A DNA stretch of 64,000 bases from Geobacter sp. (GTDB lineage: Bacteria > Desulfobacterota > Desulfuromonadia > Geobacterales > Geobacteraceae). The position numbers and the translations under genes are program-made. Location: contig DNJC01000153.1 in assembly GCA_003490025.1 (NCBI GenBank), positions 34,088 to 98,087 on the forward strand, read 5' to 3'. The notes beneath the pieces were generated by a model, which was given only the letters and a program-made list of their open reading frames with translations, was not told the origin of the DNA and ran no database searches. Position 1 is the stretch's first letter. Every line of letters begins with the position of its first letter. Positions 42,126 through 50,129 of this stretch are shown here, piece after piece.

Positions 42126-43766
42126 ATGGAAGAACTGAACATGTTTTGCTACCAGTGTGAGCAGGCGGCCAACGGCGGCTGCTCCAAAGTAGGTGTCTGC
42201 GGCAAGAAACCGGATGTCGCCGCCCTTCAGGACCAACTGGTCTACACCATGAAAGGGATCGCCTTCTGGGCCCACCAGGCCCGCGAGAAAGGCGCCAAGG
42301 ATGTCGAGATCGACCGCTTCATGCTGGACGGCCTCTTCACCACGGTAACCAACGTCGACTTCGACGCCGAGGAAATCGCCAAGCTGGTGCGCAGCGCAGC
42401 CAGGAACCGCGACAAGGCGCAGGCCCTCTTCGAGAAAGCAAACGGCGGTCCCTTCACCGGCGACGTTCCCGAAGCAGCCAAGGCGTTCACCGCCGGCAGC
42501 ACCGCGGAACTGGTCGCCCTCGGCGCGAAGCACGGCGTGAAAGACGACTCCATCGATCCGGACGTGAAGTCGGTCCAGGAGATCATCATCTACGGCATGA
42601 AAGGCTACGCCGCCTATGCCCACCACGCCCTGGTCATCGGGCTGGAGAACGACGACGTCTATGCCTATACCCACAAGGCGCTGGCGGCCATCCTCGACAA
42701 GAGCCTCGGCCTCATGGACTACGTCGGCCTCGCCATGGAGTGCGGCAAGATCAACCTGGTCACCATGGAACTCCTGGACAAGGCTAATACCGACAGCTTC
42801 GGTCACCCGGTGCCGACCCCGGTACAACTCGGCACCAAGGCAGGGAAGGCCATCCTGGTCTCCGGCCACGACCTCCGCATGCTGGAAGAACTCCTGAAGC
42901 AGACCGAGGGTAAGGGGATCAACGTCTACACCCACGGCGAGATGCTCCCCGCCCACGGCTACCCCGGCCTCAAGAAGTACGCGCACCTGGCAGGCAACTT
43001 CGGCGGCGCGTGGCAGGACCAGGCGAAGGAATTCGTCAGCTTCCCCGGCGCGATCATCTTCAACACCAACTGCATCCAGCGCCCGGCGGAAAGCTACAAG
43101 GACCGCCTCTTCACCTGGGGTCTGGTTCAGTGGCCGGACGTCAAGAACATCAACGGGATGGACTTCACCCCCGTTATCGAGAAGGCTCTCGCATTGCCGG
43201 GCTTCGAGGAGAACCTCGGCAAGGAGATCCTCACCGGGTTCGGGCACAACGCCGTGCTCGGCGTGGCAGACAAGGTGATCGACGCGGTCAAGGCCGGCCA
43301 GATCCGCCACTTCTTCCTGATCGGCGGCTGCGACGGTGCGAAGAGCGGCCGTAACTACTACACCGAGTTCGCCGAGAACGTTCCTGCCGACTGCGTGATC
43401 CTGACCCTGGCCTGCGGCAAGTACCGTTTCAACAAGCTCGACTTCGGCGACATCGGCGGCATCCCGCGCCTGCTCGACATCGGCCAGTGCAACGATGCCT
43501 ACTCCGCGATCCAGATCGCCGTGGCCTTGGCCGGCGCCTTCAACTGCGGCGTGAACGACCTTCCGCTCTCCTTCATCCTCTCCTGGTACGAGCAGAAGGC
43601 GGTGGCCATCCTCCTGACCCTGCTCCACCTCGGCGTGAAGAACATCAAGCTCGGACCGACCCTGCCGGCCTTCATCACCCCGAACGTCCTCAACTTCCTG
43701 GTTGAGAACTTCAACATCGGGCCGATCGGCACCGCCGAAGGGGACCTCAAGCAGATCCTCGGGTAG
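42126..43766 (+). CDS. hcp: Hydroxylamine reductase / hybrid cluster protein
   Basis: 546 aa from the ATG at 42126 (AAGGAG upstream); an ATG at 42057 would add a 23-residue Lys/Thr-rich extension not seen in the family. The N-terminal Fe-S motif C8-x2-C11-x7-C19-x5-C25 is the type found in anaerobes. Hybrid-cluster ligands are visible in SGHDLRMLEELLKQ, NTNCIQRPAESYK, IGGCDGAKSGRNYY and LACGKYRFNKLDFG. Hcp acts on NO and hydroxylamine under anaerobic nitrosative stress. A Crp/Fnr-type promoter lies upstream and a terminator downstream. Confidence 0.95.
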   Translation: MEELNMFCYQCEQAANGGCSKVGVCGKKPDVAALQDQLVYTMKGIAFWAHQAREKGAKDVEIDRFMLDGLFTTVTNVDFDAEEIAKLVRSAARNRDKAQALFEKANGGPFTGDVPEAAKAFTAGSTAELVALGAKHGVKDDSIDPDVKSVQEIIIYGMKGYAAYAHHALVIGLENDDVYAYTHKALAAILDKSLGLMDYVGLAMECGKINLVTMELLDKANTDSFGHPVPTPVQLGTKAGKAILVSGHDLRMLEELLKQTEGKGINVYTHGEMLPAHGYPGLKKYAHLAGNFGGAWQDQAKEFVSFPGAIIFNTNCIQRPAESYKDRLFTWGLVQWPDVKNINGMDFTPVIEKALALPGFEENLGKEILTGFGHNAVLGVADKVIDAVKAGQIRHFFLIGGCDGAKSGRNYYTEFAENVPADCVILTLACGKYRFNKLDFGDIGGIPRLLDIGQCNDAYSAIQIAVALAGAFNCGVNDLPLSFILSWYEQKAVAILLTLLHLGVKNIKLGPTLPAFITPNVLNFLVENFNIGPIGTAEGDLKQILG

Positions 43767-43832
43767 AACCAAAGGCGCTCGCCAAAGAGGACACAGGCCT
43801 CCGCGGAGGAGACCAACAGCGGCACAAATAAG

Positions 43833-43870
43833 AAAGGCGGCCCCGGCATCAACCGGGACCGCCTTTTCTT
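43833..43870 (+). terminator. Intrinsic terminator after hcp
   Basis: AAAGGCGG-C-CCCGG pairs with CCGGG-A-CCGCCTTT (43833-43866) with a short loop and is followed by TTCTTT. It lies about 65 bases after the hcp stop. Confidence 0.8.
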
Positions 43871-43912
43871 TCAGGATTTTTTCTGTCAGCTCTTCTCTCA
43901 GCTCGTCCCAGC

Positions 43913-44006
43913 TCTCCTCCCCCCGGAGGGGGGAGGTCGGGAGTGGGGATTCTTTGCTGGAACCAGTTGCCCCCCACCCTAGCCCTCCCCCTCCGGGGGA
44001 GGGGAC
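43913..44006. repeat. REP-like palindrome pair
   Basis: Two inverted copies of a GC-rich palindromic unit face each other: CTCCCCCCGGAGGGGGGAG with GGTCGGGAGTGGGGAT (about 43916-43950), and the mirror unit CCCCACCCTAGCC with CTCCCCCTCCGGGGGAGGGG (about 43972-44005). A third copy is at 52971-53010. This is a dispersed intergenic repeat of BIME/REP type. Confidence 0.65.
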
Positions 44007-44050
44007 TTTACTTACTTCTACTCTCGGCTCTCCTTTGGGGGATGGGACCT

Positions 44051-44323
44051 TTACTTCTTATCCTCCTCGTCCTCCGTTCCTTCCGAGAGGGTGTCGCAGA
44101 GGATCTTCTTGTTGTGCTTCATGTCGGAATACTTGAACCCGCCGCCAAGGGTGGTGGGAGAACATACGTTGTCGGGCAAATTGGCGTTGACCAGGCAAAT
44201 GGAACAGGTGACGGTCGGTTTGTCGGTCATTTTCTCGACCTCTTTGCTCCTTCCTTTGCTGTGCAGGTAGCAGATGTGGTTCTCGTGTTCGCCTGGGCAG
44301 GCGCATTGCTGTTTCGGGTCCAT
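44051..44323 (-). CDS. Cys-rich small protein, 90 aa
   Basis: AGGGGGAACCAG precedes the ATG. Seven cysteines (7, 9, 18, 40, 43, 54, 76) and His residues 13, 16 and 21 sit in C-x-C-P-G-E-H-x2-H-x-C and C-x2-C-x10-C patterns that suggest a metal or small Fe-S site. The C-terminus is highly acidic (LSEGTEDEEDKK). No family is recognised and there is no membrane segment. It is the gene next downstream of ppk1 on the same strand. Confidence 0.6.
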   Translation of the reverse strand: MDPKQQCACPGEHENHICYLHSKGRSKEVEKMTDKPTVTCSICLVNANLPDNVCSPTTLGGGFKYSDMKHNKKILCDTLSEGTEDEEDKK

Positions 44324-44424
44324 CTGGTTCCCCCTGGTAATGACGTTTTTCCCACCGGATCATGCTATCGCTTTTCGGGCGCCGTGTCATGAAAAAGGAG
44401 TGCAGGTCGCGTTAACGGCGGCTC

Positions 44425-47058
44425 CTACTTCTGCAACGGTTTTTTCTTCTGCTTCAGCGACTCCTTCAACCGTCTCTTCGCTTCCGCTATCAGCATCTGG
44501 TGCGTCCCTTCGCCGCTCTCTCCCTCCGCGGGCTGACGCTGCAGATAGCTCCCGTCCGGCTGCATGTCCCACGCGGAGCGATGGTCGGCCTCGTAGCAGT
44601 CGAAAATGGTGCGCAGCTCCCTGGTCAGTTCGGGTGCGGAAACAGGGCACAGTATCTCCACCCGCGCCTCCAGGTTCCGTTTCATGGCGTCCGCAGAGGA
44701 AATGAAGTACTCCTCCGCGCCGCCGTTTCTGAAGTAATAGATCCTGGCGTGCTCCAGGAAGCGCCCGACTATGCTGACCACGCGGATATTCTCCGAGAGC
44801 CCGGGTATGCCCGGCCTCAGCCTGCAGGTGTCCCGGACGTACAGATTGACCCTCACGCCGGCCATCGAGGCGCGGTACAGCGCCTTGACGATGTCGCCAT
44901 CCTCGAGGGCGTTCATCTTGAACTGGATCACCCCTCCGCCCGACTCGAGATGCAGCGCCACCTCCCGCTCGATCCGCGCCAGGAGCGCCTTTTTCAACAG
45001 CTTGGGCGCCGGCATGATGGCACGGTAGTTACGCTTGGCCGTAAAGCCGGTGGTGAGGTAGTTGAAGAGTTCCGTCACGTCCTGCGCGATTGTGTCGTCG
45101 CAGGTGATGAGCCCCAGGTCGCTGTAGATGCGCGCCGTCTCGGTGTGGTAATTCCCCGTGCCGATATGAACGTAGCGCCTTAAACCCTGGTAGTCCTGCC
45201 GTACCACCAGGATCACCTTGCAGTGGGTCTTGAGCCCGACCACGCCGTAGGTGACGTGGATCCCCGCCTCCTCCATCAGTTCCGCGAGCCGTATGTTGGT
45301 CGCCTCGTCAAAGCGTGCCTTCAGTTCCACCACCACGGCGACCTGCTTGCCGTTTTGGGCCGCCTGCACCAGCGCGTCGATGATCCTCCCCTGGATCGAG
45401 GTCCGGTACAGGGTCATCTTGATGGCCCGCACCTTCGGGTCGTTGGCCGCCTCGCGCAGGAAGCGCTCCACGGAGGTGGAAAACGACACGTAGGGGTGCT
45501 GCAGCAGGAGGAAACCCAGGTCGCGTATGGTGTGGAAGATGTTCCTCTCCGCCGGAAGCTGGGGGTGATCGATCGGGTGATGCGGCGGGTCGTGCAGGCG
45601 CGGGTAGTCGAGCCTGGAGATCTCGAACAGGTCCCGCAGGGCGAGCATCCCGTCAACTTCCAGGACGTCGTTATCCTCGTCCAGTTCCAGTTCGGCGGCG
45701 AGCCGCCCGCGATGCAACGGCTCCATGCCGGCGCCCACTTCCAACCGGACGATGGGGGCGAACTTGCGCTCCTTCAGCTCCGACTCTATCATCGCCATCA
45801 GGTCGTCGGCCTCTTCCTCGTCCTTCTCCGTGTTGGCATTGCGGGTGACCCTGAAGATCTCGCAGGAGACGATGCGCATCCCCGGGAACAACATGTCCAG
45901 GTTGTTCATCATGACCTGCTCCAGCGGGATGAAGTGGTCCCCCTTCCCCACCCTGATGAAGCGCGGGGTGCCAAGCCCGACGGGGACCTTCACACGCGCC
46001 AGGGAGAGTTCACGCGACCTCGGGTAGCGGAGCGTCACCAGGAGGTTCAGCGAAAGGTTGGAGATGAAGGGAAAGGGATGGGCGGGGTCGATCGACTGCG
46101 GTGTCAGCAGCGGGTAGATGTTGTTGTAGTAGTGCTCGCGCAACTGCTTCTTTTCCTTGAGGGTGAGTGTGTCGTAGCTCTCGAAGACGATCCCCTTCGC
46201 CTCCAGGAGTTCCCTTACGACACGGAACGCTTCCCTCTTGGTCGCCTCGATCTCCAGGACCGAAGCGTTGCACTCGATTACCTGCTGGCGCGGGGAGCGC
46301 CCGTCCAGCGTCAGGTCGTGCAGTCCCGCGCCGATCTGCTGTTTCAGTCCGCCGATACGCTTCATTGCGAACTCGTCGAGGTTCGAACTCACTATGGCGA
46401 TGAATTTCAATCTTTCCAGCAGGGGCGTCCGCTCGTCGATCGCCTCGTGCAGCACGCGCCGGTTGAACTCCAGCCAGGTCAGTTCCCGGTTTAGGTACCA
46501 CTGGCTGTCGTTGAGATCAAAGGCGCTCTCCATCGCCATCCCGGCGGTAACGTCCTTTGCCTTCTTAGGGGAAGCATTGGCCGCAGCCGTTTTCTTGGCT
46601 GTTCCCTTGGCCGTTCCCTTGGCCGTTCCCTTGGCCGTTCCCTTGGCCGTTCCCTTGGCCGTTCCCTTGGCCGTTCCCTTGGCCGCAGCTTTGACCGCAG
46701 CTTTCGCCGTGGACATGGCCTCCGTCTTTGCCTGCTTCCCCTTGGCATGCTTTGATTTTGTCGCTTTGGCAGTTTTAGGCTTGGTCGCACCGTCGGCTTT
46801 GGGCGATTTCGGATTTGCCTGCTGCGCGCTCGCTTTCTTTCCAGTGGCGCTCTTCGCCGATGTCTCCGCCTTTTTCGCTGTCTTGGGGCTGTCAGCTGTC
46901 ACTATGATGTTCTCCGGGGCGGTTATCACCGCAATCAATTGCATGGGCGCCGTATCAGGCAGGTCGTGTTGAGCAGTCCCAAGTTTTGCGTCCAGCGGCA
47001 AGAGATTCTCTTCACTCTCTGATTCTTTGCGGACTGTCGCTGTCCCAGTCTCTGTCAC
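44425..47058 (-). CDS. ppk1: Polyphosphate kinase 1 with long Lys/Ala-rich extension
   Basis: 877 aa, about 175 longer than usual. The enzyme proper starts near residue 178 (DSQWYLNRELTWLEFNRRVL). The catalytic regions include VGLKTHCKVILVVRQDYQGL with the phosphorylated His, then YVHIGTGNYHTETARIYSDL and ARIYYFRNGGAEEYFISSAD. The N-terminal extension (about 50-175) is Lys/Ala/Thr-rich and contains seven AKGT repeats plus several PKTAK-like segments, resembling a histone H1-like tail. The ATG has TTAGGAGAACA upstream. It makes polyphosphate from ATP. The tail may bind nucleic acid or polyphosphate itself. Confidence 0.95.
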   Translation of the reverse strand: MTETGTATVRKESESEENLLPLDAKLGTAQHDLPDTAPMQLIAVITAPENIIVTADSPKTAKKAETSAKSATGKKASAQQANPKSPKADGATKPKTAKATKSKHAKGKQAKTEAMSTAKAAVKAAAKGTAKGTAKGTAKGTAKGTAKGTAKGTAKKTAAANASPKKAKDVTAGMAMESAFDLNDSQWYLNRELTWLEFNRRVLHEAIDERTPLLERLKFIAIVSSNLDEFAMKRIGGLKQQIGAGLHDLTLDGRSPRQQVIECNASVLEIEATKREAFRVVRELLEAKGIVFESYDTLTLKEKKQLREHYYNNIYPLLTPQSIDPAHPFPFISNLSLNLLVTLRYPRSRELSLARVKVPVGLGTPRFIRVGKGDHFIPLEQVMMNNLDMLFPGMRIVSCEIFRVTRNANTEKDEEEADDLMAMIESELKERKFAPIVRLEVGAGMEPLHRGRLAAELELDEDNDVLEVDGMLALRDLFEISRLDYPRLHDPPHHPIDHPQLPAERNIFHTIRDLGFLLLQHPYVSFSTSVERFLREAANDPKVRAIKMTLYRTSIQGRIIDALVQAAQNGKQVAVVVELKARFDEATNIRLAELMEEAGIHVTYGVVGLKTHCKVILVVRQDYQGLRRYVHIGTGNYHTETARIYSDLGLITCDDTIAQDVTELFNYLTTGFTAKRNYRAIMPAPKLLKKALLARIEREVALHLESGGGVIQFKMNALEDGDIVKALYRASMAGVRVNLYVRDTCRLRPGIPGLSENIRVVSIVGRFLEHARIYYFRNGGAEEYFISSADAMKRNLEARVEILCPVSAPELTRELRTIFDCYEADHRSAWDMQPDGSYLQRQPAEGESGEGTHQMLIAEAKRRLKESLKQKKKPLQK
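46601..46684 (-). repeat. Seven-copy 12-bp tandem repeat inside ppk1
   Basis: The plus-strand unit GTTCCCTTGGCC begins at 46601, 46613, 46625, 46637, 46649, 46661 and 46673, nearly identical in every copy. It encodes AKGT x7 in the ppk1 extension. The unit length keeps the frame, so copy-number change would only alter tail length. Confidence 0.9.
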
Positions 47059-47074
47059 ATTGTTCTCCTAAGCT

Positions 47075-47107
47075 GTAGGGATGCATTATTGTTACACATT
47101 TCCCTAC
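47075..47107 (-). promoter_or_regulatory. Inverted repeat in the ppk1 promoter region
   Basis: GTAGGGA (47075-47081) and TCCCTAC (47101-47107) are perfect inverted repeats with a 19-base spacer, immediately upstream of the ppk1 start. Minus-strand TAACAA near the middle could be a -10. A regulator binding site is possible; no known consensus is recognised. Confidence 0.35.
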
Positions 47108-47131
47108 ATTGGCAACAAGCTCCCGCGATAT

Positions 47132-47183
47132 CAAAACAAAACCCCCGGATCGGTCTTCTGAAATAGTTCACCGATGCCGGGAG
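47132..47183 (-). terminator. Terminator of the 51-aa gene
   Basis: On the minus strand CCCGG-C-ATCGGT pairs with ACCGAT-CCGGG and is followed by GGTTTTGTTTTG. It lies 46 bases downstream of the small gene's stop and upstream of ppk1, separating the two transcripts. Confidence 0.65.
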
Positions 47184-47228
47184 TTCGCTGTGTCTGCTTC
47201 GCCTTTTCCAGAGCCGGTACCAGCCGGC

Positions 47229-47384
47229 TCAGATGTCTTCCGGTTTACTCCTTCCGGCCTTTGCCGCTCTCTTTCTGAGTATCTTCATCACCTCCTCCGA
47301 ACTCAGCTCACGTTGTCGTTGTGTGCGCCGCTCGACTATCATCACGACAGGTTGGGCCTCCTTCTTGGTATCGTCTTCGTTCAT
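47229..47384 (-). CDS. Small basic protein, 51 aa
   Basis: The ATG at 47384 has GGAGGTGAACG upstream. The product begins MNEDDTKKEAQPVVMIVERR and continues with TQRQRELSSEEVMKILRKRA, ending KPEDI. It is highly charged, probably helical, and has no membrane segment. Its own terminator follows. No family is recognised. The strong ribosome binding site and terminator support expression. Confidence 0.6.
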   Translation of the reverse strand: MNEDDTKKEAQPVVMIVERRTQRQRELSSEEVMKILRKRAAKAGRSKPEDI

Positions 47385-47586
47385 CGTTCACCTCCAATTG
47401 CAGCGGTGCTCCGGGTTGCCGCAACTTGGACTAATGGTGAATATTTTATCTTCAGCAGCCCCCCCTGTACAACGCCAACCTCATCTTGCGGTGGCGCAGG
47501 TCACATTTGCTTAAATTAATGTTCCTTTTATACTCCTCTAAGGTAAAATTGCGTACCCGACTCCACCTTCCCCCAAGGACGCCGCT

Positions 47587-49002
47587 ATGAAGATACTTCT
47601 GCTGGCAATGCCCGACGCCGCAAACAATTTCCATCGCATCATCAAGGTTCCCAGCCTGGGGCTCTGCTCCATCGCCGCGCTGCTCAAAGAACACGAAGTG
47701 AAAGTTGTCGACCTGGTGCTGGTGCACACGAAGATCCGCGCCTGGCTGGAGGATTTTCTTTCGCAGTACCAGCCGGACATCGTAGGCATAAGCAGCATGA
47801 GCTTTCAGTACGAGAGCGCGGTAACCGTGATGTCCATCTGTCGCCGCATCGTGCCGCAGGCGAAGATCGTCATCGGCGGCTACCATGCCACCCTCTCCTG
47901 GTCCGAGCTTACCGCGGCCCCCACCCCACCCTTCGACTTCCTGATCAAAGGAGAGGGTGAGCACGCCTTCGCCGCACTGGTGGAGGCGCTGACGGGCGAG
48001 CGCGAACTTGCAGACGTTCCCGGGTTGTCATGGCAGCGCGACGGAGTTTTCCGGCACAACCAGCCCGGTCAGCTGCTCGATCTGCAGCAGCTGCCGCTGC
48101 CGGACAGGAGCGTTCGTGTCCTTAACGACTTCACCTACTTCGACCGCAAACTCGACTGCGTGGAGACCTCCCGCGGTTGCACCATGACCTGCACTTTCTG
48201 CTCCATCGCCGGGATGTACGGCACCAGCTTTCGCTGCCACGCCATCGACCGCCTTATCGCCGACCTGAAGGAACTGCAACGGCGAGGGACCCAAGCGGTC
48301 CTGCTGGTGGACGACAACATAACGCTCGATCCGCGCCGCTTCACCAGGCTCGCCTATTCCATCGTCGCCAACGGGCTGCAGGGCATGGAGTACCTGGTGC
48401 AGGCCTCGGTGGCCGGGATCGTGGTCGACCCGAGACTGATACCGGCGCTGGCGGAGGCGAATTTCACCATGGTGTTTCTCGGAATCGAGTCGGTACTGCC
48501 GAACAACCTGGAGTTCTTTCAGAAGGGGGATATCAGGGAACAGACCGAGCGCGCCGTGCGTCTTTTGCGGCATCATGGCATCGGCGTGATGGGAGGCTTC
48601 ATAATCGGCAATCCCGATGACGACAAGGAAGCGATCCGGGAGGTGTTCCGCGCCTCACGCAGGCTGCGCATCGACCTTCCCTATGTGCAGTGCGTGACAC
48701 CGTACCCCGGCACGCGCATCCGGCGAGAACTTCTGGAGGCCGACCTGGTCACAAATCCGGATCACTTAAGCAGGTACACCGGCTTCATCTGCAACGTCAG
48801 GACCCGGCACCTCACCGTGAAGCAGTTAAACCGCATCATGAACTGGGAGAACATGAAGGCCTTCTTCAGTCCCTCGATGTTCGTCGGCAACTATTTTGTC
48901 AGGAATAGGAGGAAAGGGGCGGCGAAGGTGCTGTTGAACAACCTCGATCTGATACGCGGCTGGTTCACCGGAAACCAGTTCCGGTCCCGGCACAGGTTTT
49001 AA
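47587..49002 (+). CDS. B12-binding-type radical SAM protein
   Basis: 471 aa. Residues 1-140 resemble a cobalamin-binding domain (LGLCSIAALLKEHEVKVVDL; IVGISSMSFQYESAV; KIVIGGYHATLSW). The radical SAM core has the cluster motif SRGCTMTCTFC (C-x3-C-x2-C) near residue 200, and later FLGIESVLPNNLEFFQKGD and GVMGGFIIGNPDD. The C-terminus is rich in basic residues. Family members include methylases and ring-forming enzymes; the substrate is unknown. It is divergent from nothing close but lies 36 bases from the end of the polyketide operon, convergent with it. Confidence 0.85.
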   Translation: MKILLLAMPDAANNFHRIIKVPSLGLCSIAALLKEHEVKVVDLVLVHTKIRAWLEDFLSQYQPDIVGISSMSFQYESAVTVMSICRRIVPQAKIVIGGYHATLSWSELTAAPTPPFDFLIKGEGEHAFAALVEALTGERELADVPGLSWQRDGVFRHNQPGQLLDLQQLPLPDRSVRVLNDFTYFDRKLDCVETSRGCTMTCTFCSIAGMYGTSFRCHAIDRLIADLKELQRRGTQAVLLVDDNITLDPRRFTRLAYSIVANGLQGMEYLVQASVAGIVVDPRLIPALAEANFTMVFLGIESVLPNNLEFFQKGDIREQTERAVRLLRHHGIGVMGGFIIGNPDDDKEAIREVFRASRRLRIDLPYVQCVTPYPGTRIRRELLEADLVTNPDHLSRYTGFICNVRTRHLTVKQLNRIMNWENMKAFFSPSMFVGNYFVRNRRKGAAKVLLNNLDLIRGWFTGNQFRSRHRF

Positions 49003-49037
49003 AACCGGGCGAAGCCGGTGAGGGGAGTGCAGAATCC

Positions 49038-50129
49038 CTACGTCTTCCTCAGCAAATAGGCATGCGCCGACAGTCCCGCCCCGTATGCCACCATCACGCA
49101 CCACTCGCCCGGCCGGATCCCGCCCTGCAGTATCTCGTCCAGCACGAACCAGACCGTCGGCGACGACATGTTCCCGTACGCCGACAGGACCTTCCTGGTC
49201 GCCCAGAGGCGCTCCTCCGGGATGCCGATCCCGTCGCGCACGGCATCGATTATCTTCTCGCCTCCGGTGTGCAGCGCCCAGTGGTCGATATCCGAAACGG
49301 TGAGTGACGACATGGTGAGCAGGTCGTCGACCACGAGTGCCGCCGCCGACCGGACCAGTTCCGGCAGGTCCGTTGAGATCTGGTTATGGAGTTGCCCATC
49401 CTTGTGCACGAAACGGATCGCCTCCCGCTGCTCGGGGACGTACCTTCCGGCAGAGGCGACCACCTCGAACCCGACCGGCTTTTCCCACAATACCGCAGCC
49501 GCCGCGCCGTCGCCAAAGAGCGCGTTGGAAAGGATCAGGCTCAGGTCGTTGCCCATCTGGAACGCCGCACTGCAGATCTCCACCGCCACGCTCACCACCA
49601 CACCGCCGCAGCTCTTCAGCATCGACTCGGCCACCTGCAGGTTAGGGATCGCTCCTCCGCAGCCGCTTCCCACCATGTCGTACACCCTGGTGGTCGGCGC
49701 CAGCCCCAACCGCTGGGCGAGATACGTCGAGATCCCGGGGCAGATGTAACCGGTACAGGTATTGGCGACGACCCCGTTCACCTCGTGAACACTCAACCCC
49801 ACCTTTTCCAGCGCCCGGAGGACCGCCTCTGCCGCCAGGTCCACGGACTTGTCGGTGAAGCGCGCCACGCGCTGGTCGGGGGTCTCGCTGAAGATGTCGG
49901 CGGGGTCGTCGACCGCGAAATGCCTGGTCTGTATGCCGGGGTGCGAAAATATCGCCCGTATCAGCCCCATGCTCCTCGGGGTCAGCCGATCCTTGAAATG
50001 CTCCTTGATCAGGGCAGCGGCGTATCCCTGATCGGCGCTGAAAGCAGGGACTGCGGAAGCGATGGATGCCACGTAGGCGCTCCCGCCGCTCCTGTGAGGG
50101 GTGCCACCCCTGCCGGTTTCTTTGCTCAT
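49038..50129 (-). CDS. Type III polyketide synthase (chalcone synthase-like)
   Basis: 363 aa. The catalytic triad of the family is visible: C157 in VYDMVGSGCGGAIPNLQ, H287 in DHWALHTGGEKI and N320 in SAYGNMSSPTVWFVLDE. The GNMSSPT motif distinguishes type III synthases from FabH. Bacterial relatives extend acyl starters with malonyl-CoA to alkylresorcinols, alkylpyrones or related phenols. It overlaps the U32 gene by 4 bases and is the last gene of the DUF3108-methyltransferase-U32-PKS operon. Starter and chain length cannot be predicted. Confidence 0.92.
   Translation of the reverse strand: MSKETGRGGTPHRSGGSAYVASIASAVPAFSADQGYAAALIKEHFKDRLTPRSMGLIRAIFSHPGIQTRHFAVDDPADIFSETPDQRVARFTDKSVDLAAEAVLRALEKVGLSVHEVNGVVANTCTGYICPGISTYLAQRLGLAPTTRVYDMVGSGCGGAIPNLQVAESMLKSCGGVVVSVAVEICSAAFQMGNDLSLILSNALFGDGAAAAVLWEKPVGFEVVASAGRYVPEQREAIRFVHKDGQLHNQISTDLPELVRSAAALVVDDLLTMSSLTVSDIDHWALHTGGEKIIDAVRDGIGIPEERLWATRKVLSAYGNMSSPTVWFVLDEILQGGIRPGEWCVMVAYGAGLSAHAYLLRKT

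Noticed and set aside
42093..43772. 559-aa open frame opposite hcp
   Set aside because: Antisense shadow of a gene with complete hybrid-cluster ligands.
46601..46684. CRISPR array or phase-variation tract
   Set aside because: The 12-bp units have no spacers and keep the reading frame, so they are neither a CRISPR nor an on/off switch.
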